A stretch of 33,412 nt of DNA, from positions 1 to 33,412 of the forward strand of contig JBHEQW010000055.1 in NCBI GenBank assembly GCA_046530935.1, written 5' to 3'. Every line of letters starts with the position of its first letter. Position 1 is the stretch's first letter. The notes beneath the pieces are model-generated. The model ran no database searches and was not told where the DNA came from. It saw only the letters and a list, made by a program, of their open reading frames with translations. Shown piece by piece: positions 8,545 to 18,402 of this stretch. Source of the DNA: Arsenophonus sp046530935 (GTDB lineage: Bacteria > Pseudomonadota > Gammaproteobacteria > Enterobacterales > Enterobacteriaceae). The translations under genes and the position numbers were made by a program.

Positions 8545-10245
8545 TTATTCAATAATTAAACCTTTTTTCATCACCCATATTTGATCGTATTCGGCAGATT
8601 CTGTTAATAAATGTGTAACCAGCAATGTTGTTTGTTTAGTAGAGGCTATATTAAGTGCTGTCATCACACGTTGTTCACTTTGCATATCAAGGCTTGCTGC
8701 AGGCTCATCTAGTAAAAGCAAATTACATGGTTTTAATAACGCTCGGGCAACAGCAATTCGTTGTGCTTGTCCAAGGGATAAGCATGCTGCATTTTCGCCA
8801 ATTTTGGTATTAACTCCTGCTGGTAGTTGGTTAGTAAACTCTGTTACATAAGCATTTTCCATTGCAATACTGATCTCTTCTACGGAAGCTTCTGGTGAAT
8901 AGAGACGTATATTGTCAATGATGGTTTGTGCTGGTAAATATGGGTTTTGACCAACCCAGCTAAGTTGTTTTCGCCAATTAATCATATCGAGATCCCTTAG
9001 CTCTATTCCATTAATCGTTAGAGAGCCACTATATGGTAGAAAACCCAGTAATACATTTAATAATGAACTTTTTCCAGATCCGCTTTGCCCAATTAAAGCA
9101 ATGCGTTGATTTGGAAATATTGTGAAATTTAACGGTCCAGCCAAGTGTAGATTGTCATGAGAAAAAATTTTTAGGTTGTGTGCAGTAATGATGATTAATG
9201 GTTGAACCGACGTTATTAGCTGATTGGTTTGTGGTTTTGGCGATGGTTGTTCTATGTTGGCTAGTAATATAAATAACGATTGTGCTGCGCCAACTGCTTG
9301 AGTTTTAGCATGGTAATAAGTGCCCAAATTACGTAGTGGCTGAAAAAATTCAGGCGCAAGCATCAATGCCAAAAAGCCATCAAAAATGGTAACCGGTATA
9401 CCATAACTACCAAAATGTAATTTTCCTAAATAAGAAAAACCGAAATAAATTGCGAGAATGGTGATGGAAATCGATACAAAAAAATCTAACACTGCCGAAG
9501 AAAGAAATGCTATCCGTAAGACTTCCATGGTTCTTTTGCGAAATTTTTCGTTCGCTTCTTCAATATTTTTTATCTCTTTTGTGGCACAAAAAAAAAGTCG
9601 TAAGGTATCCAGCCCACGTAAGCGATCAAGAAATCTGCTGCTTAATCTGGATAAAGCAATAAAATTTCGCTTATTAACATTAGCAGCACCCATCCCAACT
9701 AATATCATAAATAATGGGATTAGAGGTGCGGTGATCAATAAAATTAAGCCAGCAGCCCAGTTAATTAGGAAAATCGGAATCAGAATGATAATCGGGATTA
9801 TATAGGCTAAATATATTTGTGGTAAATAACGAGCATAATAATTCTGTAGGTCCTCAATTTGTTCTAAGATGATCGATGCCCAACTTCCAGCTGGTTTGTT
9901 TTTAATCCAAACAGGCCCTAATTGGTTAAGTTTATTTAGCAGCATCTTCCGTATGTGCTTACGAATAATTTTTCCACAAATAAATCCAATATTTTCTCGT
10001 ATAAAATTAATTATTGCTCGTATAATAAATATGAAAATGAGTAATATAAATTGAAGAAGCAATTCTTCTCGAGCTACATTATCTATAATCAATACTTGTA
10101 AAATAGTAGCTAAAAGCCAGGTCTGCTTAATGATAAGTAGGCCACTAATAATTCCTAGTAACACGGATAAGATTAGCCAGTGTTTTGCTGGTGCTGATTG
10201 TTGTTTCAACCATTTAATCAATTCAGTTTGTTTTTGTTTATCCAT
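8545..10245 (-). CDS. cydD: Cysteine/glutathione ABC exporter subunit CydD
   Basis: Partner of CydC in the inner-membrane CydDC exporter that supports cytochrome bd assembly and periplasmic redox balance. It has 566 residues: a membrane domain to about 330, then an ATPase domain with Walker A GQSGSGKSS (386-394), signature LSLGQAQRIAVARALL (489-504) and Walker B LLLLDEP (509-515). It stops at KKGLIIE, right after the family RIIE motif, so it lacks about 20 C-terminal residues present in E. coli (588 aa). All catalytic motifs precede the cut, so function is likely kept. No clear ribosome binding site is visible before the ATG, but the N-terminus MDKQKQTELIKWLKQQS fits the family. It follows trxB on the same strand, as in E. 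coli. Confidence 0.95.
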   Translation of the reverse strand: MDKQKQTELIKWLKQQSAPAKHWLILSVLLGIISGLLIIKQTWLLATILQVLIIDNVAREELLLQFILLIFIFIIRAIINFIRENIGFICGKIIRKHIRKMLLNKLNQLGPVWIKNKPAGSWASIILEQIEDLQNYYARYLPQIYLAYIIPIIILIPIFLINWAAGLILLITAPLIPLFMILVGMGAANVNKRNFIALSRLSSRFLDRLRGLDTLRLFFCATKEIKNIEEANEKFRKRTMEVLRIAFLSSAVLDFFVSISITILAIYFGFSYLGKLHFGSYGIPVTIFDGFLALMLAPEFFQPLRNLGTYYHAKTQAVGAAQSLFILLANIEQPSPKPQTNQLITSVQPLIIITAHNLKIFSHDNLHLAGPLNFTIFPNQRIALIGQSGSGKSSLLNVLLGFLPYSGSLTINGIELRDLDMINWRKQLSWVGQNPYLPAQTIIDNIRLYSPEASVEEISIAMENAYVTEFTNQLPAGVNTKIGENAACLSLGQAQRIAVARALLKPCNLLLLDEPAASLDMQSEQRVMTALNIASTKQTTLLVTHLLTESAEYDQIWVMKKGLIIE

Positions 10246-10325
10246 AGCGATGATTTTATATATCTGTGATAAGTTAATTATTACAACTAGCTGATCTTAA
10301 TTTTAGCTAAAATCAACTTTAGCTG

Positions 10326-10355
10326 TATCTATTACAAATAAATTTGTAATAGATA
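10326..10355. repeat. Perfect hairpin between trxB and cydD
   Basis: Thirteen-base arms (10326-10338 and 10343-10355) around a TAAA loop, within the 173-base gap after the trxB stop. On the minus strand, which carries both genes, no T run follows, so a classical terminator is not shown. It could be an attenuating or mRNA-stabilising structure between trxB and cydD. Confidence 0.7.
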
Positions 10356-10418
10356 AAATGACGCTATTTCGAGAGTTACTGATAAAGAAAGTTATAAAAT
10401 TATTTCAATTTATAATGT

Positions 10419-11384
10419 TTATTTACAATCCAATGCTTCTAAATACTGTTCTGCATCAATGGCAGCCATACAACCAGTAGCTGCTGATGTAATTGCTTGA
10501 CGATAGACATGATCCATGACATCACCGGCAGCAAAAACACCTTCAATTGAAGTTTGTGTTGCATTACCTTTATTCCCAAATTTCACTTGTATGTAGCCAT
10601 TTTCTAAAGCTAACTGATCAGTAAAGATCCTTGTATTTGGCGTATGGCCAATAGCGATAAATACGCCAGTAACGGAAAGCATCTCTAGGTTATTATTTTT
10701 GGTTGAACGTAAATTGATTTTAGTAACACCACCATTGTCACCTAATACTTCATCGATAGTAAAATTGGTGTGTAATACAATATTACCAGTTTTTACTTTT
10801 TTCATCATCCGTTGAATGAGAATTTTTTCTGCACGAAATGTTTCACGTCGATGAATTAAATGGACTTCAGAGGCGATATTTGATAGATAAAGTGCTTCTT
10901 CAATAGCGGTATTTCCACCTCCTACAACTGCCACTTTTTGTTTGCGATAGAAAAAGCCATCACAGGTAGCACAGATAGAAATGCCGTGATTTTTAAAGGC
11001 TTCTTCAGAAGGCAAACCAAGATATCGAGCTGAAGCACCTGTAGCTATAATAAGCGCATCGCAGCTATATGTTCCATTATCGCCAATTAGTTTGAACGGC
11101 CGTTGCAACAGATCAACCTTATGAATGTGATCATTAATAATATTTTCTTCTGTAATAAATTTTTTAGTATGTTGCATCATGCGTTCCATTAATACTGGTC
11201 CCATTAACTCGGAATAATCTCCAGGCCAATTTTCAATTTTAGTTGTGGTGGTTAATTGTCCTCCTGGTTGAATGCCGGTTATTAATATTGGATTTAAATT
11301 TGCTCTGGCTGTATAAATAGCTGCTGTATAGCCAGCCGGTCCAGATCCTAAAATAATAACTTTACTATGATTGGTAATGTCCAT
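10419..11384 (-). CDS. trxB: Thioredoxin reductase
   Basis: Cytosolic FAD enzyme that uses NADPH to reduce thioredoxin. It has 321 residues, the E. coli length. The FAD-binding GSGPAGYTAAIYTARANL is near residue 13, the redox pair CATC at 138-141 (in ICATCDGFFYRKQ), the NADPH-binding GGGNTAIEEA near 155, and the second FAD motif GVFAAGDVMDH near 285. The start is clear: TGGAGC lies a few bases before the ATG. It heads the trxB-cydD-cydC run seen in enterobacteria. The next gene upstream should be lrp on the other strand, but the lrp block has been inverted away and the upstream DNA is gene-free, then IS91 debris. Confidence 0.97.
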   Translation of the reverse strand: MDITNHSKVIILGSGPAGYTAAIYTARANLNPILITGIQPGGQLTTTTKIENWPGDYSELMGPVLMERMMQHTKKFITEENIINDHIHKVDLLQRPFKLIGDNGTYSCDALIIATGASARYLGLPSEEAFKNHGISICATCDGFFYRKQKVAVVGGGNTAIEEALYLSNIASEVHLIHRRETFRAEKILIQRMMKKVKTGNIVLHTNFTIDEVLGDNGGVTKINLRSTKNNNLEMLSVTGVFIAIGHTPNTRIFTDQLALENGYIQVKFGNKGNATQTSIEGVFAAGDVMDHVYRQAITSAATGCMAAIDAEQYLEALDCK

Positions 11385-11959
11385 AAATGCTCCATTTTTA
11401 AGAATATTTATTCGATATGTCGGATTGTAGGAGATTAGAAAAATTAAAAAAAGTAAATTAAATAAAAATAATAAGTGTATCTTCCTGGAAGATGCTATTA
11501 TTTTTGAATAATTTAGTGTTAACTTTTAATAAATATTTTATAGACTGCAATGCAGTTTTAGCACCTCTACTAAAACTGATTGTAGTAATTCCTGATTGTA
11601 TAGAAAAACACATCAATGCAAAGTGATCTTAAGCTCTTGCTTGATGGTTATGAAATTGAATTGTTTTTTAAGTGAAAAAGAAAAGCCATCAATTATTGCT
11701 AATAATGGAGAAAAAATTGCTTTTTTGATCTATTGTAAGTAAAAATTTTTTTTGCACTCTGTATTCTTTTATATAATGCACTAATTTTATATGGTATTAA
11801 CCCACCACCTAGGTTGGTTTGGCTTAATAATTATAGTTTTTCATTTTATTCATTTTTCTTATAACAATTTCTTTTTCTGTTTAGCAAGTTTAAGCTGAGT
11901 ATCGATAAAAAATAGTCTATCTGACTATACAGAATGCATTTGTATTGAGATCTATGCGC
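11385..11959. other. Gene-free stretch upstream of trxB
   Basis: About 570 A+T-rich bases. It must include the trxB promoter, which I cannot pin down. A perfect hairpin with 9-base arms (11553-11561 and 11570-11578, loop CACCTCTA) is the only structure I see. No translated similarity was recognised. Confidence 0.5.
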
Positions 11960-12790
11960 AAGGAATACTTTAATTTTAATTAGAAAGGTGAACCAACTGG
12001 TTTTTTTTAGATGTCATCTTTCCATTGCCTATACGCTTTCGATAATATTGTATCTCGTTTTGCGATTCAATAAAAACCATAGTAATGAACCATCTTAAAA
12101 TATTTTGTTAGAATATGGTGTAATATAGCAACATAGGTATTTCAGGCTATGCATGCCACGACAGCCATTTTTATCTTTTTAGCTAATACACTTTTCAGTA
12201 ACATACGTATTATGCCTTCAGGTAACGCTGCTACTGCTTTATGATGCAGATATCCCAAATAGAGAATGGAAAACTGGTGGGATTTATTAGCTCATAGCTG
12301 TGATGAGCGCATCAGCCGAATAACATCCTATCCCAAGATTTCTTTGCCTGATATTTTTTTGAAGAGAAGCTCACAATATACGGCATGTTTAATATTTAGA
12401 CAGCCAATAGTGAGTTGTGTTGACTAAGACATAAAGGTGCTGATGTTGATTGAGTTCTCGAGATGTAAGTGTGCAAGGCATAGAAGATACAAAATTTAAT
12501 ATCCTGTTTTCTTGCTAACTGCAGCATACTGCTGGTAGTTTGTGCGCGAGCCATGGCGTTGAGTAGCGGCATTTATTGTTGAAAAAAAGCTTAAAGAAGA
12601 TGAGGGATTAATGAAAGTAATTTGTTGCAAGTTGAAATGATCAAAATATGAATATTCTGTGCTGGCCACCGCTTGCTAGCTTTAAAATCGCATAAACTTG
12701 TAGGCTTTTCAAGTTCTATCTTTGATAGAAAAATAGCTGTAAGAAAAATTTAGGATAGGCACAATAGTAGTGTTAGGTTAACCACCTACA
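11960..12790 (-). mobile_element. IS91-family transposase relic, copy 2
   Basis: Decayed rolling-circle (HUH, Y2) transposase read leftward. Frame-corrected pieces match the IS91 family: ASGGQHRIF near 12670 (family CEWQHITF), IFYALHTYISR near 12480 (FCALHTYGRQ), LNIKHAVYCELLFKK near 12390 (LDVKHGVWRELFFKK), and a shifted YYGF...AKRDTILSKAY near 12060-12090. Many stops and shifts. It is the mirror image of the better preserved copy at 20.04-21.13 kb and forms the outer end of the left arm of the inverted duplication. Confidence 0.7.
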
Positions 12791-13440
12791 AGTACAAGTG
12801 CCGCATGCAAAAATTCGCTCGACAGATATAGATGGGCCACACCACTAGTTGACACTTTTGGCTTGTTTTTTAAGAAGTTTGTTCAAGACGTCATTAATGC
12901 AATGGTAAAAAGCAGTTTAGTTATGGTGTGTGGATATACATATGAATAAATTATCCTCTAGGTATAATTCTTGCCAGAGAAGTAGAAATCATCATCCTGT
13001 CAGCATTCGTTATATCTATCGACCAAGTTATCTTTGTATTTATTCCAGGAGGAATAATAAGAGAGATATATTATTCCTGGTTCTCTATAGATAATGAATT
13101 TATCGCAAGCATACTTTCAGTCATTGCTTTATCACTACACTTATACTCAGCATGATTGTGGCTTGGTCATCTCTTTTCTGTGTTGTTCAAAACCACTGAT
13201 AATCATGACTAGATTGGATAATACTGTGTGGCAAGAAAAAATGCAGACATAGTGAATTGGACGCATTGTTATATGGTCTCTTTATTGTGTATCATGAAAA
13301 ATTCAATCGGTATGTCATCATTAATTTTGCTATGAAGATCATAAAGCGCTTCGAATAAAAAAGAACTGTAAGGCTTAAAATTGGCTGTTATCTTTCATGA
13401 TTTATCTGGTTTCTTATTTCTAGGAGATTTATTTCGAGCT
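12790..13440 (-). pseudogene. Decayed orf2/orf1 pair, inverted copy
   Basis: Second copy, on the minus strand, of the two unknown frames at 19378-20038. The orf1 part (about 13115-13440) reads ALYDLHSKINDDIPIEFF, matching LLYDLLPEINDDKPTKLVF. The orf2 part (about 12790-13115) reads DDDFYFSG and TKLLFTI, matching DDNFYFSA and TKLLFTI. It has more stops and shifts than the + strand copy. A partly matched inverted repeat lies at about 13046-13080. Function is unknown. It lies between IS1595 copy 3 and IS91 copy 2, in mirror order to the right arm. Confidence 0.6.
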
Positions 13441-13479
13441 ATTTTTGATGAATTCCTAAAAAATTTATGCTTTATTGGT

Positions 13480-14456
13480 AAAGAGAGTTAGTCTGTTCGC
13501 AGAGTAATTTCTAGCTATGTCTATGTTCCAATTGTTATGGTTTTAAACAAACTTCTTAAGGCCAGATAATTTAGTAAAAAACTGTCCTACGAAATAAAAT
13601 CTATTCAGCTAGCTTTTTAATCTATTGATATAACTATTCAGATTTTGAATCTGCAAGTCCTTAGCAATAACTCTTTAATTATCCAACATTATTAGGCGCG
13701 ATGCTGACTAATTTTATACTTGCTGGTAAAAGTTTTATACTATTTATCTATATCTAAGATCTAAGAAGATGAAGAAAATCTTTATCGATGATCGGCTTAA
13801 AAAGCAGCTAACACACTCTGCATTAAACTTTTTAAGAATCTTATCTTCTCACATGAGCTTGTTGATCTAAACCGATTAATAGTGCAATTTATTCTTTACT
13901 TTTTATTTCTTCCTATTCCATGTTTTTCATGTTTTTTGGTTTTTTTATATGGAATATATCTCTATCCATTTAAAGGATTCATGAAAAATGTTTCATTGAC
14001 TTTAACAATACATGCCAGTTAATGGATTTATGCTGGCTATAGCCACTGAAGCAAAGAATAGCAGTTACGCTATTTAAATGTTGTTTTCAAATCAATGCCT
14101 GTTTGTTTCTCTGTGCTTCCGTAAAGTCAATCTATTCAAGATATATCACAGATAACTAAAGGATTTATCTTTATGATGTGGTTTTGCCAGAGAACTTCTA
14201 GTAAGTTTATTAAATATTTTTTCTACAATAGATGATTTTGTAATGATACGCTGTAATCATAATGAATGTCTCCAGAGGACATCATGTTAACTATGATAAT
14301 AAATATAGGTATGATAAAGTGGAATAAATTGCTTCAATACATGAATCAATATAATCCGTAGAGATTGCCGATGAAACAACTAATGAAATGCAGCTTTATG
14401 GGAGCATCTAGTGAGAAAAGAGACTCTTTTATCTGCATGACTGTTTGGTTTTTCAT
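13480..14456 (-). mobile_element. IS1595-family transposase relic, copy 3
   Basis: Minus-strand copy of the decayed IS1595-family transposase, recognised by DNA similarity to copies 1 and 2 along its length (for example the segment near 13525-13575 and the run CCTGTTTGTTTCTCTGTGC near 14100 with its flanks). The start is the ATG at 14456, giving MKNQTVMQIKE. No long frame remains. A hairpin at 14478-14498 lies 21 bases upstream of the start. It forms the inner end of the left arm of the inverted duplication. Confidence 0.65.
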
Positions 14457-14477
14457 GTCAATCTCTTAACAAAAATC

Positions 14478-14498
14478 CTTCATACAGACAGTATGAGG
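14478..14498. repeat. Hairpin upstream of IS1595 copy 3
   Basis: Eight-base stem including one G-T pair (arms 14478-14485 and 14491-14498, loop AGACA), 21 bases upstream of the transposase ATG on the minus strand. Confidence 0.5.
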
Positions 14499-14499
14499 A

Positions 14500-14864
14500 A
14501 TTTCTACCAACAACCTTTGCCAATATAGCCAAAAATTAATATATCTAAGAGTATAAACCACTATTCAAATCATAAACGTCCATCGAAGCAGCGTAGCTGT
14601 GCGACTCTCACCATAGTAAGATAGGTTTATTTTGTTTTTACTGAGTTAACATTGTTATTATTTAACCAGTTAAATGGCTTGGTTTTCTATCGCGTCTTTT
14701 CTTTTAGTAAGATGTAGTATTATTCTATTTTAGAATCATTTGTTGTTTTGTAGTTTAAGATCTTATCTCTATATATAACCATGAAAATAGATTTAATGGT
14801 TATAGAGGATTTATTTCTTGCTGAAGACAGGTATTGGTTGAGTTCGTTTTATTTTCTATTTTGC
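14500..14864. other. Gene-free stretch before pmbA
   Basis: About 360 bases with no recognisable gene. The region should contain the edge of IS1595 copy 3 and the former pmbA upstream region. In E. coli yjgA lies divergently here, but I could not recognise it. Confidence 0.4.
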
Positions 14865-16230
14865 ATGATCTCAATCAGATTGACAGAACACTATTTATTG
14901 AAATGTAAACAATTAGAAGAAATAGTTGTGTATCTATTATTAATTGCTAAAAAGAGTTGTGATGCTGCTACAATAAACTATTAATAAATTAACAGTTATC
15001 AGTATAAGTACACCTTTTGGTAAAACCAAAAATATTAAGTTTAATAGTGATTGTGCTATCAGCATCACTGCTTATCATAAGCAACATAAATGTAGTACAT
15101 CGTCCAGTAATTTATATCAAAAAGTAATTAAGGATACTGTACAAGATGTTATTGATATTGGATAGTATATTCCAGAGATGCCTTTGCTGGTTTGGTAGAT
15201 GCTGAACTCTTAACTTATTAATCGCCTGATTTAAAACTTTTTTATCCATTTTAGATTGATGCTGAGAATATGATCAAATTGCCATCTAAAGCTGAAATCT
15301 ATGCTTATAGTTGCTTATAAAAGAATTAAAAATATCAAAGGTAGAAGCTTTAATAGTCATTATGTCACCATAGTATTTGGTAATACTCACTGAATGTTAC
15401 AAAGCCATCTTATTGCTTTAGTCCAATCGTCATTCAATGTTAAGTTGTGTGATTATTAAGGAGAATGATGAGATGGGATGAAGGTTGATTATGCTTATTA
15501 TACTATTACCAGTTGATTAGAAGACTTGCAATCACCTGAATAGGTTGAACAATAGAGAGGCTTCTCTCTGAAATATTGTCTGTTTTCTCCACGTAAATTA
15601 TCGACAATGAAGGTATCAGTGATTTTTGTAGCTGAAGTGGCAACCGGTTTGTTTTGTTACTTTCTTGGCATGAGTACTGCTAGATACAAGTATTTATTGC
15701 AGATACTCTTTTTTATTAGACATGAATTTGTTGGTAAGTAAATTTTTCTGCTTGTCTAAATATTCATGAGAAACCAGATCTAATTTGTTGACTATAGTGT
15801 CATAACTATTTGATAGTGAAGGTGTTTGAATACAACACAATCTATATTATTTAGAAAGGAGTATATAAACTTGGTTATTTATCAATTACTTAGTGCAGAA
15901 GCTCGGCTTAGAGAGTATTTCTCGTACTGCTGGTATTCATAATTTAGATGTTTCAGACCAGGAGTTAGATTTTTCTGTTTTATTGTGATTAGTAATCAGG
16001 AATTAGTCGTAACTGAATTTTTGTTTCATGGAGAAGTTGGCTCAATAATAATGTGGAGATTATTCCCAAGGTAGTGCAGGTGCAGATTACTTTTAGGTTA
16101 AAAGCGCCGTAATATAATATCCTATCAGTAAATTTGCTATTGCTGGAAATTTAAAACAGATCTGAGCTAATATCATAAGAATAGGTAACGGATACTGACA
16201 CTTGCTGTAATATTCAATGTAATTCGCTAT
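14865..16230 (+). pseudogene. pmbA: pmbA pseudogene, metalloprotease PmbA (TldE)
   Basis: Decayed gene for PmbA/TldE, partner of TldD in a zinc protease involved in peptide maturation and CcdA turnover. It starts near the ATG at 14865 (LKCKQLEEIVVYLLLIAKKSCDAA). Order of matches: ISISTPFGKTKNIKFNSD near 15003, RSFNSHYVTIVFGNTH near 15345, [20 protein letters not shown] near 15590 (E. coli [20 protein letters not shown]), AGIHNLDVSDQ near 15935, GDYSQGSAGADYF near 16055 and ISKFAIAGNLKQI near 16125. Stops and shifts lie between. It is flanked only by IS debris, so its ancestral neighbours cannot be seen. Confidence 0.85.
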
Positions 16231-16332
16231 TATTGAGTTATCTTCAATTCTGGTGTATTTGTGGGTTTCGAAAATGCTGCTGTATTTCATGATGATTGAT
16301 TTTCATATGATTTCAAAAATAGATAGATTGAT

Positions 16333-17659
16333 ATGCCATAAAAAATTTACCCTGCAGTGTGCAGGCATCCACAGTAAACTAGATATTACCTTTTATCCAT
16401 TGCATAAACTCATCAGTAATATGGTGCGTGGCAGCTGATAGCTTTTGCTATTGAGGCTGACATTGAAGCCATTCTACAACGTTATCGCTTTTGTCGATAG
16501 GAAGGGTTATCATGCTTAACAACTTAATCTCCTGTAACAGTTATTTGCTACAGCGAACTAATACAGACTGGTATTGACAGTATTGAGATTAAAGTCTTTA
16601 AGGTTATGGCAGGATGTATGCACGCAGCAAAAATAGAATATGCTTTAATAGTTCGTTGTTAATGGTTTATCTAAATCATGCAAAAAAAATATTGAAGAGT
16701 TAAAGCGTGCTTGTATCTGCTAGATATCTAAACCTGTGATTTTCATGAAGCCATGATTGAGCGCTTCTCGGTGAAAAGTACATTGGTTCTTTTCTGGTAT
16801 ACCAAGAGTACACATCATCAGACTGAAACAGCAATGGTTTGAAGAACTAAAGTAATTACGCACTCATGCTGCGTGAGTTAAGGGATAGATGCTACGCTTA
16901 TTTCTTTTTTGAAGGGAAATAAATAGTCCGGTCATGCAAAATGATCACATTTTTACCTGGTGGTAATTATCAAAGTCACTGATAATGAACCTGAAGAGCT
17001 CGTTGCAGTTAAGATTCTTATCAATAGTTAGAAGCAAACTGAGCTGAACTTCTTAATGCCCTGGCGTAGAATGTGGTGTGGCTTAACCATATCTCCATGA
17101 GATACTACTGGAAGTGCATTCTTAGTTTTTAGAATGCAATGGAACAATATTCCAGGACACGCACCACAAACGTTGTTGAACATAAAATAGGTAATGTATT
17201 TGATTCATTCAATAAAGGTATGCAGCCGAAAGTTAAGCCTGAGTTGTGTGTGGTAGATGTAGAGCCTGGTTAGCATAGAGTCCTGATGCCACTAATAACG
17301 CCTTTTATGTTTTGTTGGAAGGTTTTCAGCAAAATATTCTATAGTGATGGAAAAACTGCAGAAAGAAATAAAAAAACTGCTGACATTCTACGACTTCCAG
17401 TCAGTCAGTGCACTGGACATCAATAAAAATGATGAATCCGATTGAATTTACTTTTAGTCAGTGAGGTACGAATGTGACGTGCGAGAAGCAGTTTGCTTCA
17501 ATAAAAACAACCTTTTTAATGGTAGTTAAGCTGCTCAAATTTTCTTAAAAAAGTTGAGAAATCTATTTAATGTAGTTTAATCTGTTGATTTTTGTGGTGG
17601 GTGACTGTGACAAACATCCTATAATTTAAGGATGTAGAACAGATTCATGAATCCATCAT
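16333..17659 (+). mobile_element. IS256-family transposase relic, copy B
   Basis: Decayed IS256-family transposase read rightward. N-terminal KLDITFYPLHKLISN near 16380, AIEADIEAILQRY near 16450, IDSIEIKVFKV near 16575, KVTDNEPEELVAVKILI near 16970, then WTSIKMMNPIEFTFS near 17415. The last corresponds to the family HIRTTNPIESTFATVR motif just before the C-terminus. The element ends with a small hairpin (17614-17635) and, reading the reverse strand, the terminal motif also seen in copies A and E (about 17637-17659). Multiple stops and shifts are present. Confidence 0.75.
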
Positions 17660-18086
17660 CATAGCAAAGTGTAACCTAACCATATTATACATACCAGATT
17701 TCCTAATAATTCTTAATATTGAATTGAAATGGTAGGAATTTTTTGATATTTTTTGTTTAGTCAAGATAAGGCGGTGTATCAACGTAACAAGTTATTGAAG
17801 CATATTTTGTTAATGCTGTAAGATCCTACAACAAGAACTTCTTAGGTACTTTAATCTCAACATGGTCAATACCATGTCTGTATTAGTTCGATGTGGCAAA
17901 TAATATTTACTAACGACTGTTATGGCACGCAAATCAAGAATGTTGGTGCATTATAGCATTGCTTCAAGTTTAGCCATAACGGTGCTGTAGCTATCAGTTG
18001 CCTGGTAACATTACAGATGAGTTTCATGCAAGAAATTTACATATGATATCTGATTTTACGGATATCACTATGGTAGATTTGTTCAT
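17660..18086 (-). mobile_element. IS256-family relic, N-terminal fragment, copy C
   Basis: DNA similarity to the 5' part of copies A and E, read leftward from an ATG at 18086 (the bases just left of it match those of copy A). Similarity runs to about 17700 and then meets the 3' end of copy B, so copies B and C lie tail to tail and C lacks its catalytic part. This could be a truncation or a recombination joint. Confidence 0.6.
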
Positions 18087-18346
18087 GGCATATTATCTAT
18101 CTAGTTGTTGACGTCATTTATGAAATTAATCAGCAGGATATACAACTATTTATATTCTAAACTACATTTCCTAGAAATTAGCATGACTTAGGTAAGATTT
18201 ATTAATATTTTTCCGCGAAAAATATCAGTAATGAAAATTGATAGACTTGAGTGTATTGTATCTGTTATACTACATTAAACTTTAAATAAAGTGGTAAAGT
18301 TAAGAATAGATAATGATAAATAAAGAGTTTTCTTAGCAAAGATTGT
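18087..18346. other. Unassigned gap between IS256 copy C and IS1595 copy 2
   Basis: About 260 A+T-rich bases. The first part resembles the leader of IS256 copies A and E. I see nothing else. Confidence 0.4.
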
Positions 18347-18380
18347 TTTTATACATGGAAATCTATTTCCATGTATAAAA
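18347..18380. repeat. Perfect hairpin upstream of IS1595 copy 2
   Basis: Fifteen-base perfect arms (18347-18361 and 18366-18380) around the loop TCTA, ending 22 bases before the transposase ATG at 18403. Its sequence is unrelated to the hairpins before copies 1 and 3. Confidence 0.75.
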
Positions 18381-18402
18381 GATTTTCGTTACATAGGTTG
18401 CT

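Noticed and set aside
9458..9805. Plus-strand open frame of 115 codons
   Set aside because: It is antisense to cydD, with composition explained by the complementary coding strand.
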